A DNA stretch of 64,000 nt from Citrobacter freundii (GTDB lineage: Bacteria; Bacteroidota; Bacteroidia; Chitinophagales; Chitinophagaceae), in the NCBI GenBank assembly GCA_003243445.1, contig QFQQ01000018.1, positions 28,690 to 92,689 of the forward strand, given 5' to 3'. This document shows, in pieces, positions 32,761 to 41,611 of this stretch. A program made the translations under genes and the position numbers. Below the pieces are notes generated by a model. It was not told the origin of the DNA and searched no databases. It worked only from the letters and a program-made list of their open reading frames with translations. How positions within the stretch are numbered: position 1 is the first letter of the stretch; the number at the start of each line of letters is the position of its first letter.

Positions 32761-33120
32761 ATGAGGATCATCGACAGGTTGGCCGCCTATCTGGCTTTCA
32801 AAGAAATTACGGCTTATTCATTCGAGCGCACGGTGGATGTAGCCAATGGTTATCTCAAAAAACAATTGAAGGGGAGAGGCTCTATCGGCTCCGATATATT
32901 ACAGCGGATCTATGAGTGTTATCCCGATCTTGATTTTATCTGGTTACTCACTGGTAACGGGGAAATGCTGCACGATGATCTGGAAGTAGTGGTTCCGCAT
33001 TTTTCAAAAGACGAAATGATCTCCGTGTTGAACGCAAGGATCACAACACTTGAAACGGCATTGGCAGATAAAGAGAAAATTATCGCGCTTCTTGAGAGCG
33101 GAGAAGATTCTGTCTTGTAA
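32761..33120 (+). CDS. Cro/CI-type HTH regulator with C-terminal coiled coil
   Basis: 119 residues. The first ~75 residues resemble a phage-repressor-type helix-turn-helix domain of Bacteroidota (LAAYLAFKEITAYSFERTVD, then SIGSDILQRIYECYPDLDFI and WLLTGNGEML, the common end of this domain). The last 40 residues are a short coiled coil (ISVLNARITTLETALADKEK) likely to drive dimerisation. It would bind DNA; its targets are unknown. The ATG follows a run of T with no visible ribosome-binding site. Confidence 0.78.
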   Translation: MRIIDRLAAYLAFKEITAYSFERTVDVANGYLKKQLKGRGSIGSDILQRIYECYPDLDFIWLLTGNGEMLHDDLEVVVPHFSKDEMISVLNARITTLETALADKEKIIALLESGEDSVL

Positions 33121-33159
33121 ACCGGCTCCTTTCCGTTGCCTGCTGCAGTTGTAGTTGCT

Positions 33160-33211
33160 TGCCGTTCTTCCGCCTTCGGTTAAAATTTTACCGGGGAGAC
33201 GGTAAGAACGA
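33160..33211. repeat. Palindromic element, family A (copy 3)
   Basis: Arms GCCGTTCTTCCGCC and GACGGTAAGAACG, with CGGT/ACCG inner pairs around TTAAAATTTT, match the other family A copies in layout and words. It lies between the regulator gene and the end of the convergent DUF5009 gene. Confidence 0.65.
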
Positions 33212-33348
33212 TGAGAAGGTATAGGGAAAGTAATGCTGGTTGAGTTGATCAAAAAACGGGTTAATCTGTAAGTTACTATAATTAAAATAGCATTGCAGGA
33301 TAACCCGTCTGATGATCGCGATTGATATGAATTGCCTGTTGAAAATTG

Positions 33349-34500
33349 TTATACTTTAATATAGATCTTTTTCTTATCCATCCACCAGCATATCAGCCAC
33401 ATAAAGGTGATCACACATAAAGCATACAGCAGCGAACCAAGTCGTGGATCTCCAGGAATATTTACAAATACTTTTGTATAAAGAAAGTTCCATGGATTCA
33501 CGCCATTACCAAGCCTTACCAGTCCCAGCGTCTTTGGCATAAATGCGCTCAGTGCAAACACGAACAGCGCATTTTTCCCAAACACATCGAAGAAACGCGC
33601 TAGGCCTCCCCTGATCTGTTTCAGTTCAATAAGATAGATCATCGTGGCGATCGTCACTGTTGCAAGTCCGGAAGTGTAAATAGTGTAAGAGCTTGTCCAG
33701 ATCTTTTTGTTGATAGGGAACACCATATCCCAGCAATAACCGGTGATCAGCATGGCAATGCCGGCGACAAATAATCCTGTTACCATTTCATAGGTCTTGC
33801 CTTTCTGAATAATGTAGCTGCCGGTGATATAGCCGAGTAAAACCTCTGTGATCGCCGGGATCGTGCTCATCAATCCTTCGGGGTCAAAAGGTCTGCCCTC
33901 GCCTTTATACATGTGTGCTACGCCCAGTATGCTTTTGTCTATTGCGGTGCCAAACCAGCCTTCGAGGCTGAACGGATCCGATGGATTTCCCAATACGCAG
34001 AGTACCCAGTATAGCAGTAAAAAGATCAGGCCTGTATAAAATGCTTTGCGTGGTTTCAGATAATAAGCGATCACGGCCGCGAAAAAATAACAGACAGCGA
34101 TCCTTTGCAGCACACCAAAGATCCGGACACCACGTGTCGGATCAGCAGGATTGACCCATGGGATGAAACGCAGCTCGTCTTCCGACCAGCGGAAAAAAGG
34201 CCACCAGTTGAGAAAAAGACCGATCAGAAAGATCAGCAAAGTTCTTTTGATCACTTTTTTCCAGAACAGGCTGTCGCCGCCCGCTTCCAGTTTCGGCATA
34301 ACGAATGCCATGGCATTACCCACCGCGAAAAGGAAAAAAGGAAATACAAGATCGGTTGGCGTCAATCCATGCCAGGGCGCATGCTCCAAAGGAGGATAGA
34401 TATGCCCCCAGCTGCCTGGATTATTTACTAAGATCATCAGGCAGACAGTCGCGCCACGGAAAACGTCGAGCGAATAAAATCGTTGGTTCAAGCTGAGCAA
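33349..34500 (-). CDS. DUF5009/HGSNAT-like acyltransferase-type membrane protein
   Basis: 383 residues with about ten transmembrane helices. The N-terminus RFYSLDVFRGATVCLMILVN and the HGLTPTDLVFPFFLFAVGNAM segment are typical of the family that includes heparan-alpha-glucosaminide N-acetyltransferase and bacterial NagX. Family members are thought to move or transfer acetyl groups to amino sugars across the membrane. The neighbouring polysaccharide locus is divergent, so a role in acetylating or importing sugars is possible but not shown. Monocistronic. Confidence 0.9.
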   Translation of the reverse strand: MLSLNQRFYSLDVFRGATVCLMILVNNPGSWGHIYPPLEHAPWHGLTPTDLVFPFFLFAVGNAMAFVMPKLEAGGDSLFWKKVIKRTLLIFLIGLFLNWWPFFRWSEDELRFIPWVNPADPTRGVRIFGVLQRIAVCYFFAAVIAYYLKPRKAFYTGLIFLLLYWVLCVLGNPSDPFSLEGWFGTAIDKSILGVAHMYKGEGRPFDPEGLMSTIPAITEVLLGYITGSYIIQKGKTYEMVTGLFVAGIAMLITGYCWDMVFPINKKIWTSSYTIYTSGLATVTIATMIYLIELKQIRGGLARFFDVFGKNALFVFALSAFMPKTLGLVRLGNGVNPWNFLYTKVFVNIPGDPRLGSLLYALCVITFMWLICWWMDKKKIYIKV

Positions 34501-34662
34501 TTTTTATAAAAGTAACAAGTTGCTATCATACCCACGATTTTTTAGAATCCATACGGGTATCGGGCGATATTCACATAAGTTAAAATCACTATCTATTTGT
34601 ACTCCATCAACAAATCATTCAAAATCTGCCCTTTTTATTGATTTACCAGTCCCAATCTCTAC

Positions 34663-34692
34663 TATATTTGTAATTACAGCGGTAATTTTTTT
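34663..34692 (+). promoter_or_regulatory. Promoter and possible attenuator of the polysaccharide operon
   Basis: TATATTTG at 34663-34670 matches the TAnnTTTG -7 element exactly. Immediately downstream AATTAC (34672-34677) pairs with GTAATT (34682-34687) around AGCG, followed by a run of T to 34692. This small hairpin with a U-tract could act as an early terminator that the UpxY-like antiterminator encoded next must overcome, although at this position it may also be too close to the transcription start to form. Confidence 0.5.
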
Positions 34693-34721
34693 AACATTTT
34701 ACCGTTAGTGAGTGCACGAAA

Positions 34722-35282
34722 GTGAACATTGCTCCTGGGAGTGACTTGGCGAAGCTATGCCCGGGATATAATAAGATCAAAGCGAACAACTTGACAAGAA
34801 AGTGGCTGGCGGTTTACAGCCGTCCAAGGTGGGAGAAAAAAGTCAATCAATTGCTCTTGCAAAAGGGTCTTGAGAGCTATTGTCCTTTGAATAAAGTAAG
34901 ACGTAAATGGAGTGACCGGATGAAGATGATCGAGGAGCCACTGTTCAAGTCCTATGTTTTTGTGAAAGTATCGGATGAGGACCGCACATTGGTGCGGATG
35001 ACTCCCGGAGTGATCAATTTCGTTTACTGGGAGGGGAAACCGGCTGTGATCAAGGAGAAGGAGATACAGGCTATCAAACGTTTCCTCAGTGAATACGAAA
35101 ATGTGGAAGTTGAAAGTGCCGATATCCGGCCTGAACAGCGTGTGAAAGTGATCTCCGGTCCTTTAATGGACCAGGAAGGAAAAGTGGTAAGCGTTCAGCA
35201 CAAGACTGTGAAGATCGCGATCGACAGCCTCGGCTATGTGCTGGTGGCACATATCGATAAATCAAAAGTGACATCCGCCTGA
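34722..35282 (+). CDS. UpxY/NusG-like transcription antiterminator
   Basis: 186 residues from the GTG at 34722; an in-frame stop at 34692 leaves no better upstream start. The NusG N-terminal domain begins at WLAVYSRPRWEKKVNQLL (about residue 28) with the segment KSYVFVKVSDEDRTLVRMTPG, and a KOW domain follows at the C-terminus (EQRVKVISGPLMDQEGKVVS). In Bacteroides UpxY proteins let RNA polymerase read through the long leader of their own capsule operon. Its position as the first gene of a ~29-kb polysaccharide operon fits that role. Confidence 0.92.
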   Translation: MNIAPGSDLAKLCPGYNKIKANNLTRKWLAVYSRPRWEKKVNQLLLQKGLESYCPLNKVRRKWSDRMKMIEEPLFKSYVFVKVSDEDRTLVRMTPGVINFVYWEGKPAVIKEKEIQAIKRFLSEYENVEVESADIRPEQRVKVISGPLMDQEGKVVSVQHKTVKIAIDSLGYVLVAHIDKSKVTSA

Positions 35283-35319
35283 TACATCATGGCGGCATGG
35301 CTGCTGTGCATTCGATCAG

Positions 35320-35406
35320 ATGAAGACTATTCTCAAATTTGAAAATCTTAGCAAATTGTTCGCGGGTTTTAAGCCATCGGACAACTTTCCGAACTACCTG
35401 ACTTAA
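35320..35406 (+). CDS. Possible 28-residue ORF between upxY and wza
   Basis: An ATG-started 28-codon ORF (MKTILKFENLSKLFAG...) fills the 139-nt gap and ends 15 nt before the Wza gene. It has no recognisable domain. It may be a leader peptide or chance. Confidence 0.25.
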   Translation: MKTILKFENLSKLFAGFKPSDNFPNYLT

Positions 35407-35421
35407 ACATAACCAAGATTC

Positions 35422-36240
35422 ATGAAATTCATCCGCTTTCTGCTGCCGGTATTCCTCTATCTCGCTTTCACTTCCTGTGGTACTCAGCAAAAAATGGCCA
35501 ATTATCTTCAGAATACCACTGACACCAGTGGAAAACAGGTTTACCAGATCCCTGATCTGAAGATCCAGAAAAATGACATGCTTTCCATCCAGGTTTACAG
35601 CGCCAGCACAAAACCTGAAATTTCAGATGCATTATATAACCTCCCGGTTTCGTCTTCTCCCGGCTCTTCTTCAACAATTGCAGGTGCCAAAAGCACAGGC
35701 GGCTCAGGCTCAGCTGCGCCGGGCCTCCTTGTAGATAATAACGGTAATATCGAGTATCCCAGGATCGGTATACTGCATGTAGAGGGCCTTACCAAGGCCG
35801 AATTGGGTGAAATGATCAAAAGAAAGATCAATGAAAAGGATTCGGTGCTTACCAATCCTTCTGTTATTGTTCGTTTTCAGAACCTGAAGATCACGGTACT
35901 GGGTGAAGTCAAAAGCCCCGGCATGATCAGTTTTCCGGGTGAACGGATGACCATTCTCGAAGCCCTTGGCCTCGCCGGAGATGTCACCGATTATGGATTG
36001 AAAGATAAAGTAAAAGTGATCCGTGAGAACAACGGTCAGCGGGAAACGGGCACTATAGACCTGTCAGATAAAAAATTGTTCGACTCCCCCTATTATAACC
36101 TGTTGCAGAATGATGTAGTGCTCGTAGAAGCTACGCCTCAAAAGGCGAAAAGAGCCGACCAGGAAGTTGCCCTGCGCAGGGTTGGTTTTATCGTAAGCAT
36201 TGTAACAGCTGTAGCTGTTGTGGCGCAGCTTTTCAGATGA
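35422..36240 (+). CDS. Wza-like polysaccharide export lipoprotein
   Basis: 272 residues with a lipoprotein signal (lipobox FTSC, Cys near residue 19), a Poly_export domain (QIPDLKIQKNDMLSIQVYS), a Ser/Gly-rich insert at about 75-100, then SLBB-type segments (ITVLGEVKSPGMISFPGERM, TILEALGLAGDVTDYGLKDK) and a C-terminal hydrophobic helix (FIVSIVTAVAVVAQLF). It forms the outer-membrane export channel for the polysaccharide made by the following genes. It precedes the Wzc gene, its usual partner. Confidence 0.93.
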   Translation: MKFIRFLLPVFLYLAFTSCGTQQKMANYLQNTTDTSGKQVYQIPDLKIQKNDMLSIQVYSASTKPEISDALYNLPVSSSPGSSSTIAGAKSTGGSGSAAPGLLVDNNGNIEYPRIGILHVEGLTKAELGEMIKRKINEKDSVLTNPSVIVRFQNLKITVLGEVKSPGMISFPGERMTILEALGLAGDVTDYGLKDKVKVIRENNGQRETGTIDLSDKKLFDSPYYNLLQNDVVLVEATPQKAKRADQEVALRRVGFIVSIVTAVAVVAQLFR

Positions 36241-36274
36241 TCTGATCTAAAAAAATCGCAATTAAATTAGGCTA

Positions 36275-38677
36275 ATGGAAGATTTTAAGCCGGGAAATGA
36301 TAACAAACAGGATCTGCAGACCCTGGGCGTAAGGGATTTATTTTATAAATATCTCCGCTTCCTGCCCGTATTTGTCTTGGCGGTCGCCATCGCATTGCTT
36401 GGCGCATTTTCATATTTGCGCTATGCAACCAGCATTTACAGTGCTTCGGGTTCATTGTTGATCAAAAGCAACCAGACAAGCTCCGGTCCGGATGACAGGA
36501 TCGAAAATATCCTGTCCGGCGGCAATCGTGACCATAATATTCAGAATGAGATCGAGATATTGAAATCACTTCCGTTGATGACACGTGTCGTTAACCGGCT
36601 GGGATTGCAGCTCAGCTATATTTCCGAAGGCCGTGTGAAGGATATGAATGCCTACGGCATCGCGCCATTTATATTCGATTTTATTAACTGGCCCGATGAG
36701 AAATCGCAGTTTTCGGTCACGATCAAATTCGTGAATGCAGATCAGTTCTCGATCGGCGAATCAGCAACGCTTTTCAATTTCGGCCAGGTAGCCGAGTATG
36801 GCGACTACCGTTTTAAACTCAGAAAGAAATCGCCGATCAATCCCGGTTCTGTCTATGTGGTAAACTGGCGGGCCGCCGAGGTCGTAGCCCGCGAACTGAT
36901 CAGCAATCTGAAGGTTTTTCCCAAAACGCCGGGTACAGATCTTATCAATGTGAACCTGGAAGCAACGAGCGGCAGGCTTGCTTCCGATGTTGTCAACTCG
37001 CTGATGATCCAGTATGATTCCATGACGGTTGAGCAAAACAATTATTCGGCGGACCAGATGATCGGATTTATTGATGGCCGGCTTGATAAACTGAAAAAAG
37101 AGATCGATAGCCTGCAAGTGATCGAGCTCAACTTCCGGCAGCGTGAAAATCTTTTCGATATCAACCTTCAGTCGGAAAACTACTTTACCAAACTCGCCGA
37201 TGTTGATAAAGCAGTGACCGAACAGGAACTGCGTATCAATACCGTTGCCAATGTGGACGCGTACGTCCGCGATAAACAGAACAGGTACAATAACGTCGTC
37301 CCTTCCGCACTTGGGCTGGAAGATGTAACATTGAATGAGCTCGTCATCAATTATAACAAAGCGCAGCTCGACAGGCAAATACTGCTCAATTCAAATATCC
37401 CGCCTGATAATCCTTCCGTAAAAGAAGCGGATGAGATTATTGAAAAGCAACGGGAGAACCTGGTTGAAAATCTCCGCAACCTGAAAGGCGCTTATGCAAG
37501 TACAGCGGATAAACTCAGAAATAACATCAACCTTCAGCAGGGTCAATTGAAGGCAATGCCCGAGAAGGTCAAAGAACTGGTGGAGATACAGCGTCAGATC
37601 TCTACTAAAGTGGCCTTGTATGGCTTGCTCGAAGGCAAACGTGAAGAAACCGCCATCGGACGGGCTTCCACTATTTCCAATTCAACGATCGTTGAAAAAG
37701 CATCAGCATCGCAGATACCGGTAAAACCCAATAAACGAGTCATCCAGATACTCGCGGTGGTCGCAGGCCTCGTTCTGCCAGCCCTTTTTATTTTCGTTGC
37801 TGAACTGCTGAATGATAAGATCACGACCAGGCATGATGTTGAAAAGGGAACAGCAGCTCCGATCCTTGGAGAAATAGGCCATTCCTTCTCGGAGAATACT
37901 GCGATCGTAAACCGGACTTCCAGGGGAATGGTGAGCGAGCAATTCCGGATCATCCGGTCCAACCTTCAATATATCATCACCAATGTTAAGAAGCCGGTCA
38001 TACTCATTACGTCTTCCTTCAGCGGAGAAGGTAAGTCTTTTGTCAGTACCAATATGGCCGCGGTAATGGCGCTGACCGGTAAGAAAACTGTGCTGCTTGA
38101 ATTTGATATCCGCAAGCCAAAGATCCTGTCCGGTCTGAAAATGCAAAAGCTTCCGGGGATCTCCAATTTTTTGCTGGGTAAAGCAGAGCTAAAGGATCTC
38201 ATCGTTCCGGCGCCGGATTGTGAGAATCTGTACATTCTTCCCTGCGGTCCTATCCCGCCCAATCCTTCCGAATTGCTTCTTGATCCCAAAGTGACGGAAA
38301 TGTTCAACTGGCTCCGGGAAAATTACGATGTAGTAGTGATCGATACCGCACCTGTTGGAATGGTAAGTGATGCAATGACGCTGGGCAAGTTTGCTGACTG
38401 TACACTTTATCTGGTGAGACAACGTCACACGTTCAAGAAACAGATCCTGCTGATCGATGAATTATATCGCGAAAAGAAACTTCCGAAGATCTCTGTTATA
38501 GTAAATGATGTGAAACTGAAAGTGGGATATGGTTATTATGGCTATGGCCGGTATGGGTATGGCTACGGCTACGGAGAAAAGAGTGGGTATTACGATGATG
38601 AAGCTGAAAACAAGCCATTCATGAAGAAATTCCTTTTCGCACTAAACCCGCGGAACTGGTTCCGCAAAAAAGACTGA
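36275..38677 (+). CDS. Wzc-like polysaccharide co-polymerase / BY-kinase
   Basis: 800 residues. An N-terminal Wzz-like domain with a membrane helix (about 30-52) and a long periplasmic coiled-coil region are followed by a second membrane helix (about 490-512) and a bacterial tyrosine kinase domain: Walker A SSFSGEGKSFVSTN near 580, Walker A' LLEFDIRKPKI, Walker B VVVIDTAPVG. The C-terminal tail holds a Tyr cluster (YGYYGYGRYGYGYGYG) for autophosphorylation. It controls chain length and export together with Wza. A D-x-D/Tyr-rich BY-kinase in one chain is the usual form in this phylum. Confidence 0.94.
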   Translation: MEDFKPGNDNKQDLQTLGVRDLFYKYLRFLPVFVLAVAIALLGAFSYLRYATSIYSASGSLLIKSNQTSSGPDDRIENILSGGNRDHNIQNEIEILKSLPLMTRVVNRLGLQLSYISEGRVKDMNAYGIAPFIFDFINWPDEKSQFSVTIKFVNADQFSIGESATLFNFGQVAEYGDYRFKLRKKSPINPGSVYVVNWRAAEVVARELISNLKVFPKTPGTDLINVNLEATSGRLASDVVNSLMIQYDSMTVEQNNYSADQMIGFIDGRLDKLKKEIDSLQVIELNFRQRENLFDINLQSENYFTKLADVDKAVTEQELRINTVANVDAYVRDKQNRYNNVVPSALGLEDVTLNELVINYNKAQLDRQILLNSNIPPDNPSVKEADEIIEKQRENLVENLRNLKGAYASTADKLRNNINLQQGQLKAMPEKVKELVEIQRQISTKVALYGLLEGKREETAIGRASTISNSTIVEKASASQIPVKPNKRVIQILAVVAGLVLPALFIFVAELLNDKITTRHDVEKGTAAPILGEIGHSFSENTAIVNRTSRGMVSEQFRIIRSNLQYIITNVKKPVILITSSFSGEGKSFVSTNMAAVMALTGKKTVLLEFDIRKPKILSGLKMQKLPGISNFLLGKAELKDLIVPAPDCENLYILPCGPIPPNPSELLLDPKVTEMFNWLRENYDVVVIDTAPVGMVSDAMTLGKFADCTLYLVRQRHTFKKQILLIDELYREKKLPKISVIVNDVKLKVGYGYYGYGRYGYGYGYGEKSGYYDDEAENKPFMKKFLFALNPRNWFRKKD

Positions 38678-38683
38678 TCATAT

Positions 38684-39637
38684 ATGCGTATTCTTATAAC
38701 GGGTGGTGCAGGTTTTATCGGATCCAATCTAACAGAAACCTTGCTCGCCGATCCCCGTGTAAGCTTTGTCCGTGTGCTGGATAACCTGGCGACAGGTTCG
38801 TTATCAAACCTGGATTCATTCCGCAATGATCCGAAGTTCGGGTTTATGGAAGGAGATATCCGCGACTATAACACCTGCCTGGCTGCTTGTGAAGGTATCG
38901 ACCGGATCTCCCATCAGGCCGCCCTCGGTTCGGTGCCCCGTTCCATAAAAGATCCGCTGACCACTAACGACGTGAACATCACCGGCACGCTGAATATCTT
39001 TACTGCTGCAAAAGAAAAAGGTATAAGTCGTGTTGTATTTGCCGCAAGTTCATCCACCTATGGAGATCATCCCGGGCTGCCCAAACAGGAAGACCTGATC
39101 GGTAATCCGCTGTCTCCCTATGCCGTCACCAAATATGTGAACGAGCTGTATGCGCGCGTGTACAGCAGTGTATACGGTCTGGAGTATATCGGGCTTAGAT
39201 ACTTTAACATCTTCGGCCCGAGACAAAATCCCAATGGGCCTTATGCAGCCGTGATCCCCCTTTTTGCAGAAGCTGTTATTACAGGCAATCCGCCAACGAT
39301 CAATGGCGACGGCTCTCACAGCCGCGATTTTACTTATGTTGCAAACGCAGTTTCAGCAAATGTTCTTTCACTTTTCAGCGACGACAGTGCCGCTGTTAAT
39401 CAGGTATACAATATCGCCTGCGGCGAACAGACCACTTTGTTGCAATTGTTTAACATACTGAATGCTGAAGCAGGCAGTAATTTGCGGCCGCTGTTCGGAC
39501 CGGAAAGAGCCGGCGATGTAAGACACAGCCTTGCGGACATCAGTAAGGCAACAGCATTGCTGGGTTACAAACCGGTCGTAACGATAGCAGAAGGTCTCAA
39601 AAAGACGCTTGCCTGGTATATGAATTCAGGTAAATAA
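38684..39637 (+). CDS. NAD-dependent UDP-sugar 4-epimerase (WbpP/TviC-like)
   Basis: 317 residues, extended SDR fold: ITGGAGFIGSNL at the N-terminus, ASSSTYGDHPGLPKQED, and the YAVTK catalytic pair (Tyr-x3-Lys) near residue 146. SVPRSIKDPLTTNDVNITGT and GDGSHSRDFTYVANAVSAN resemble WbpP/TviC, which interconvert UDP-GlcNAc and UDP-GalNAc or their uronic acids. The exact sugar is not certain. It starts 6 nt after Wzc. Confidence 0.88.
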   Translation: MRILITGGAGFIGSNLTETLLADPRVSFVRVLDNLATGSLSNLDSFRNDPKFGFMEGDIRDYNTCLAACEGIDRISHQAALGSVPRSIKDPLTTNDVNITGTLNIFTAAKEKGISRVVFAASSSTYGDHPGLPKQEDLIGNPLSPYAVTKYVNELYARVYSSVYGLEYIGLRYFNIFGPRQNPNGPYAAVIPLFAEAVITGNPPTINGDGSHSRDFTYVANAVSANVLSLFSDDSAAVNQVYNIACGEQTTLLQLFNILNAEAGSNLRPLFGPERAGDVRHSLADISKATALLGYKPVVTIAEGLKKTLAWYMNSGK

Positions 39638-39679
39638 ACCTACATTAACCATTAACCATACTTATTAAAGTTCTCAGCC

Positions 39680-40735
39680 ATGAGCAAATCAATCGTCATC
39701 ACCGGCGGCGCAGGTTTCATCGGATCGCATGTTGTCCGCCTGTTTGTGACCAAATACCCGGATTACAAGATCATCAACCTGGATGCATTGACCTATGCAG
39801 GCAATCTCGAAAACCTCCGCGATATTGAAAGATCACCCAATTATACGTTTGAAAAAGTAAACATCCTGGACCCGGCAGAGATCGGACGCTTATTCGATAC
39901 TTACAAGCCTGACGGTGTAATACACCTGGCAGCAGAAAGCCACGTCGACCGTTCCATCCTTTCGCCGCTTGACTTTGTGTACACTAACGTGATCGGCACA
40001 GTGAACCTGCTGAATGCGGCAAAAGAGGCATGGAAAGATGACTATACCGGAAAAAGATTTTATCACGTGTCAACGGATGAAGTATACGGAGCACTTGGCG
40101 AAACAGGATTCTTTACAGAGGACACAAAATATGATCCACATTCTCCGTATAGTGCTTCCAAGGCTTCAAGTGATCATTTCGTAAGGGCTTATCATGACAC
40201 ATACGGTCTGCCGGTAGTGGTAAGCAATTGTTCAAACAATTACGGCCCTAACCATTTTCCTGAAAAGCTCATCCCTCTTTTTATCAATAATATCATTCAG
40301 AAAAAACCACTGCCGGTATACGGTGATGGTTTGTACACAAGGGACTGGTTGTTTGTAAAAGATCATGCTTCAGCGATCGACCTGGTCTTTCACAATGGGA
40401 AAAACGGCGATACTTACAATATTGGAGGTTTCAACGAATGGAGAAATATTGATCTCGTGAAATTGTTGTGTAAACAAATGGATGCAAAACTAGGACGTGA
40501 ACCGGGCGAGAGCGAACAACTCATCACTTATGTAAAAGACAGACCGGGGCATGATCGCCGATATGCCATCGATGCGACCAAGATCAACAAGGAACTCGGA
40601 TGGTACCCGTCTGTTACATTCGAACAGGGATTGCAGCAAACCATCGATTGGTATTTTGATAATAAAGAATGGCTGAACCATGTAACGAGTGGCGCTTATC
40701 AGCATTATTACGACCAACAATATTCAAAAAGATAA
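39680..40735 (+). CDS. rfbB: dTDP-glucose 4,6-dehydratase
   Basis: 351 residues, with ITGGAGFIGSHVVRLF, HLAAESHVDRSI, FYHVSTDEVYGAL and YSASKASSDHFVRAY, the standard RfbB set including the Tyr-x3-Lys pair. It converts dTDP-glucose to dTDP-4-keto-6-deoxyglucose. The rfbA gene follows 3 nt later. RfbC and RfbD for rhamnose are not in the window, so the intermediate may instead feed an amino sugar. Confidence 0.95.
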   Translation: MSKSIVITGGAGFIGSHVVRLFVTKYPDYKIINLDALTYAGNLENLRDIERSPNYTFEKVNILDPAEIGRLFDTYKPDGVIHLAAESHVDRSILSPLDFVYTNVIGTVNLLNAAKEAWKDDYTGKRFYHVSTDEVYGALGETGFFTEDTKYDPHSPYSASKASSDHFVRAYHDTYGLPVVVSNCSNNYGPNHFPEKLIPLFINNIIQKKPLPVYGDGLYTRDWLFVKDHASAIDLVFHNGKNGDTYNIGGFNEWRNIDLVKLLCKQMDAKLGREPGESEQLITYVKDRPGHDRRYAIDATKINKELGWYPSVTFEQGLQQTIDWYFDNKEWLNHVTSGAYQHYYDQQYSKR

Positions 40736-40738
40736 TCT

Positions 40739-41611
40739 ATGAAAGGAATAATTCTGGCAGGCGGATCAGGTACACGGTTGTATCCGATAACCAAGGCTAT
40801 TTCCAAACAATTGATGCCGATCTATGACAAGCCGATGATCTATTATCCGCTTTCCACATTATTGATGGCCGGCATTCGTGAAGTGCTGATCATTACCACA
40901 CCGGAAGATAATGCGGCGTTTAAACGTTTGCTGGGAGATGGAAGTCAGCTCGGATGTGATTTTCAATATGCAACACAGGAAGTGCCGAACGGTCTGGCTC
41001 AGGCTTTTGTGATCGGTGCGGATTTCGTAGGAAAGGAAAAAGTGGCACTCGTGCTTGGAGATAATATTTTTTATGGCACCGGTCTCGGTCAGCAATTAAA
41101 AAGCCTTGCCGATATAGAAGGCGGCTACGTATTTGCATACCATGTTTCAGACCCTGAAAGATATGGTGTGGTGGAATTCGACAAGAATATGAACGCAGTT
41201 TCGATTGAAGAAAAACCAACTGCGCCAAAATCGAATTTTGCAGTACCCGGCTTATATTTTTATGACAACGAGGTGATCAATATTGCCGCTTCACTGAAGC
41301 CATCAGCGAGGGGGGAATATGAGATCACGGATGTGAACCGCGAATATCTTCGCCAGGGAAAATTAAAAGTAGCCATGCTTGATCGTGGTACCGCATGGCT
41401 TGATACCGGCACTTTCGATTCTCTGAGCGATGCAAGCGAATTTGTAAGAGTGATCGAAAAAAGACAGGGCACAAAGATCGGCTGCATTGAAGAGATCGTT
41501 TACAGAAATGGCTTTATCAGTAAAGAAAGATTATTGGAAATCGCAGACTCCCTCCGGAAAAGCGGTTATGGTGAATACCTGAAAAGCTTAATTGCCAAAT
41601 ACGAATTGTGA
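40739..41611 (+). CDS. rfbA: Glucose-1-phosphate thymidylyltransferase
   Basis: 290 residues with the nucleotidyl-transfer signature GIILAGGSGTRLYPIT, KQLMPIYDKPMIYYPLSTLM-like sequence, VLGDNIFYG and the EEKPTAPKSNFAVPGLYFYD segment of RfbA. It makes dTDP-glucose from dTTP and glucose-1-phosphate, feeding RfbB upstream. Its stop overlaps the next gene by 4 nt. Confidence 0.96.
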   Translation: MKGIILAGGSGTRLYPITKAISKQLMPIYDKPMIYYPLSTLLMAGIREVLIITTPEDNAAFKRLLGDGSQLGCDFQYATQEVPNGLAQAFVIGADFVGKEKVALVLGDNIFYGTGLGQQLKSLADIEGGYVFAYHVSDPERYGVVEFDKNMNAVSIEEKPTAPKSNFAVPGLYFYDNEVINIAASLKPSARGEYEITDVNREYLRQGKLKVAMLDRGTAWLDTGTFDSLSDASEFVRVIEKRQGTKIGCIEEIVYRNGFISKERLLEIADSLRKSGYGEYLKSLIAKYEL

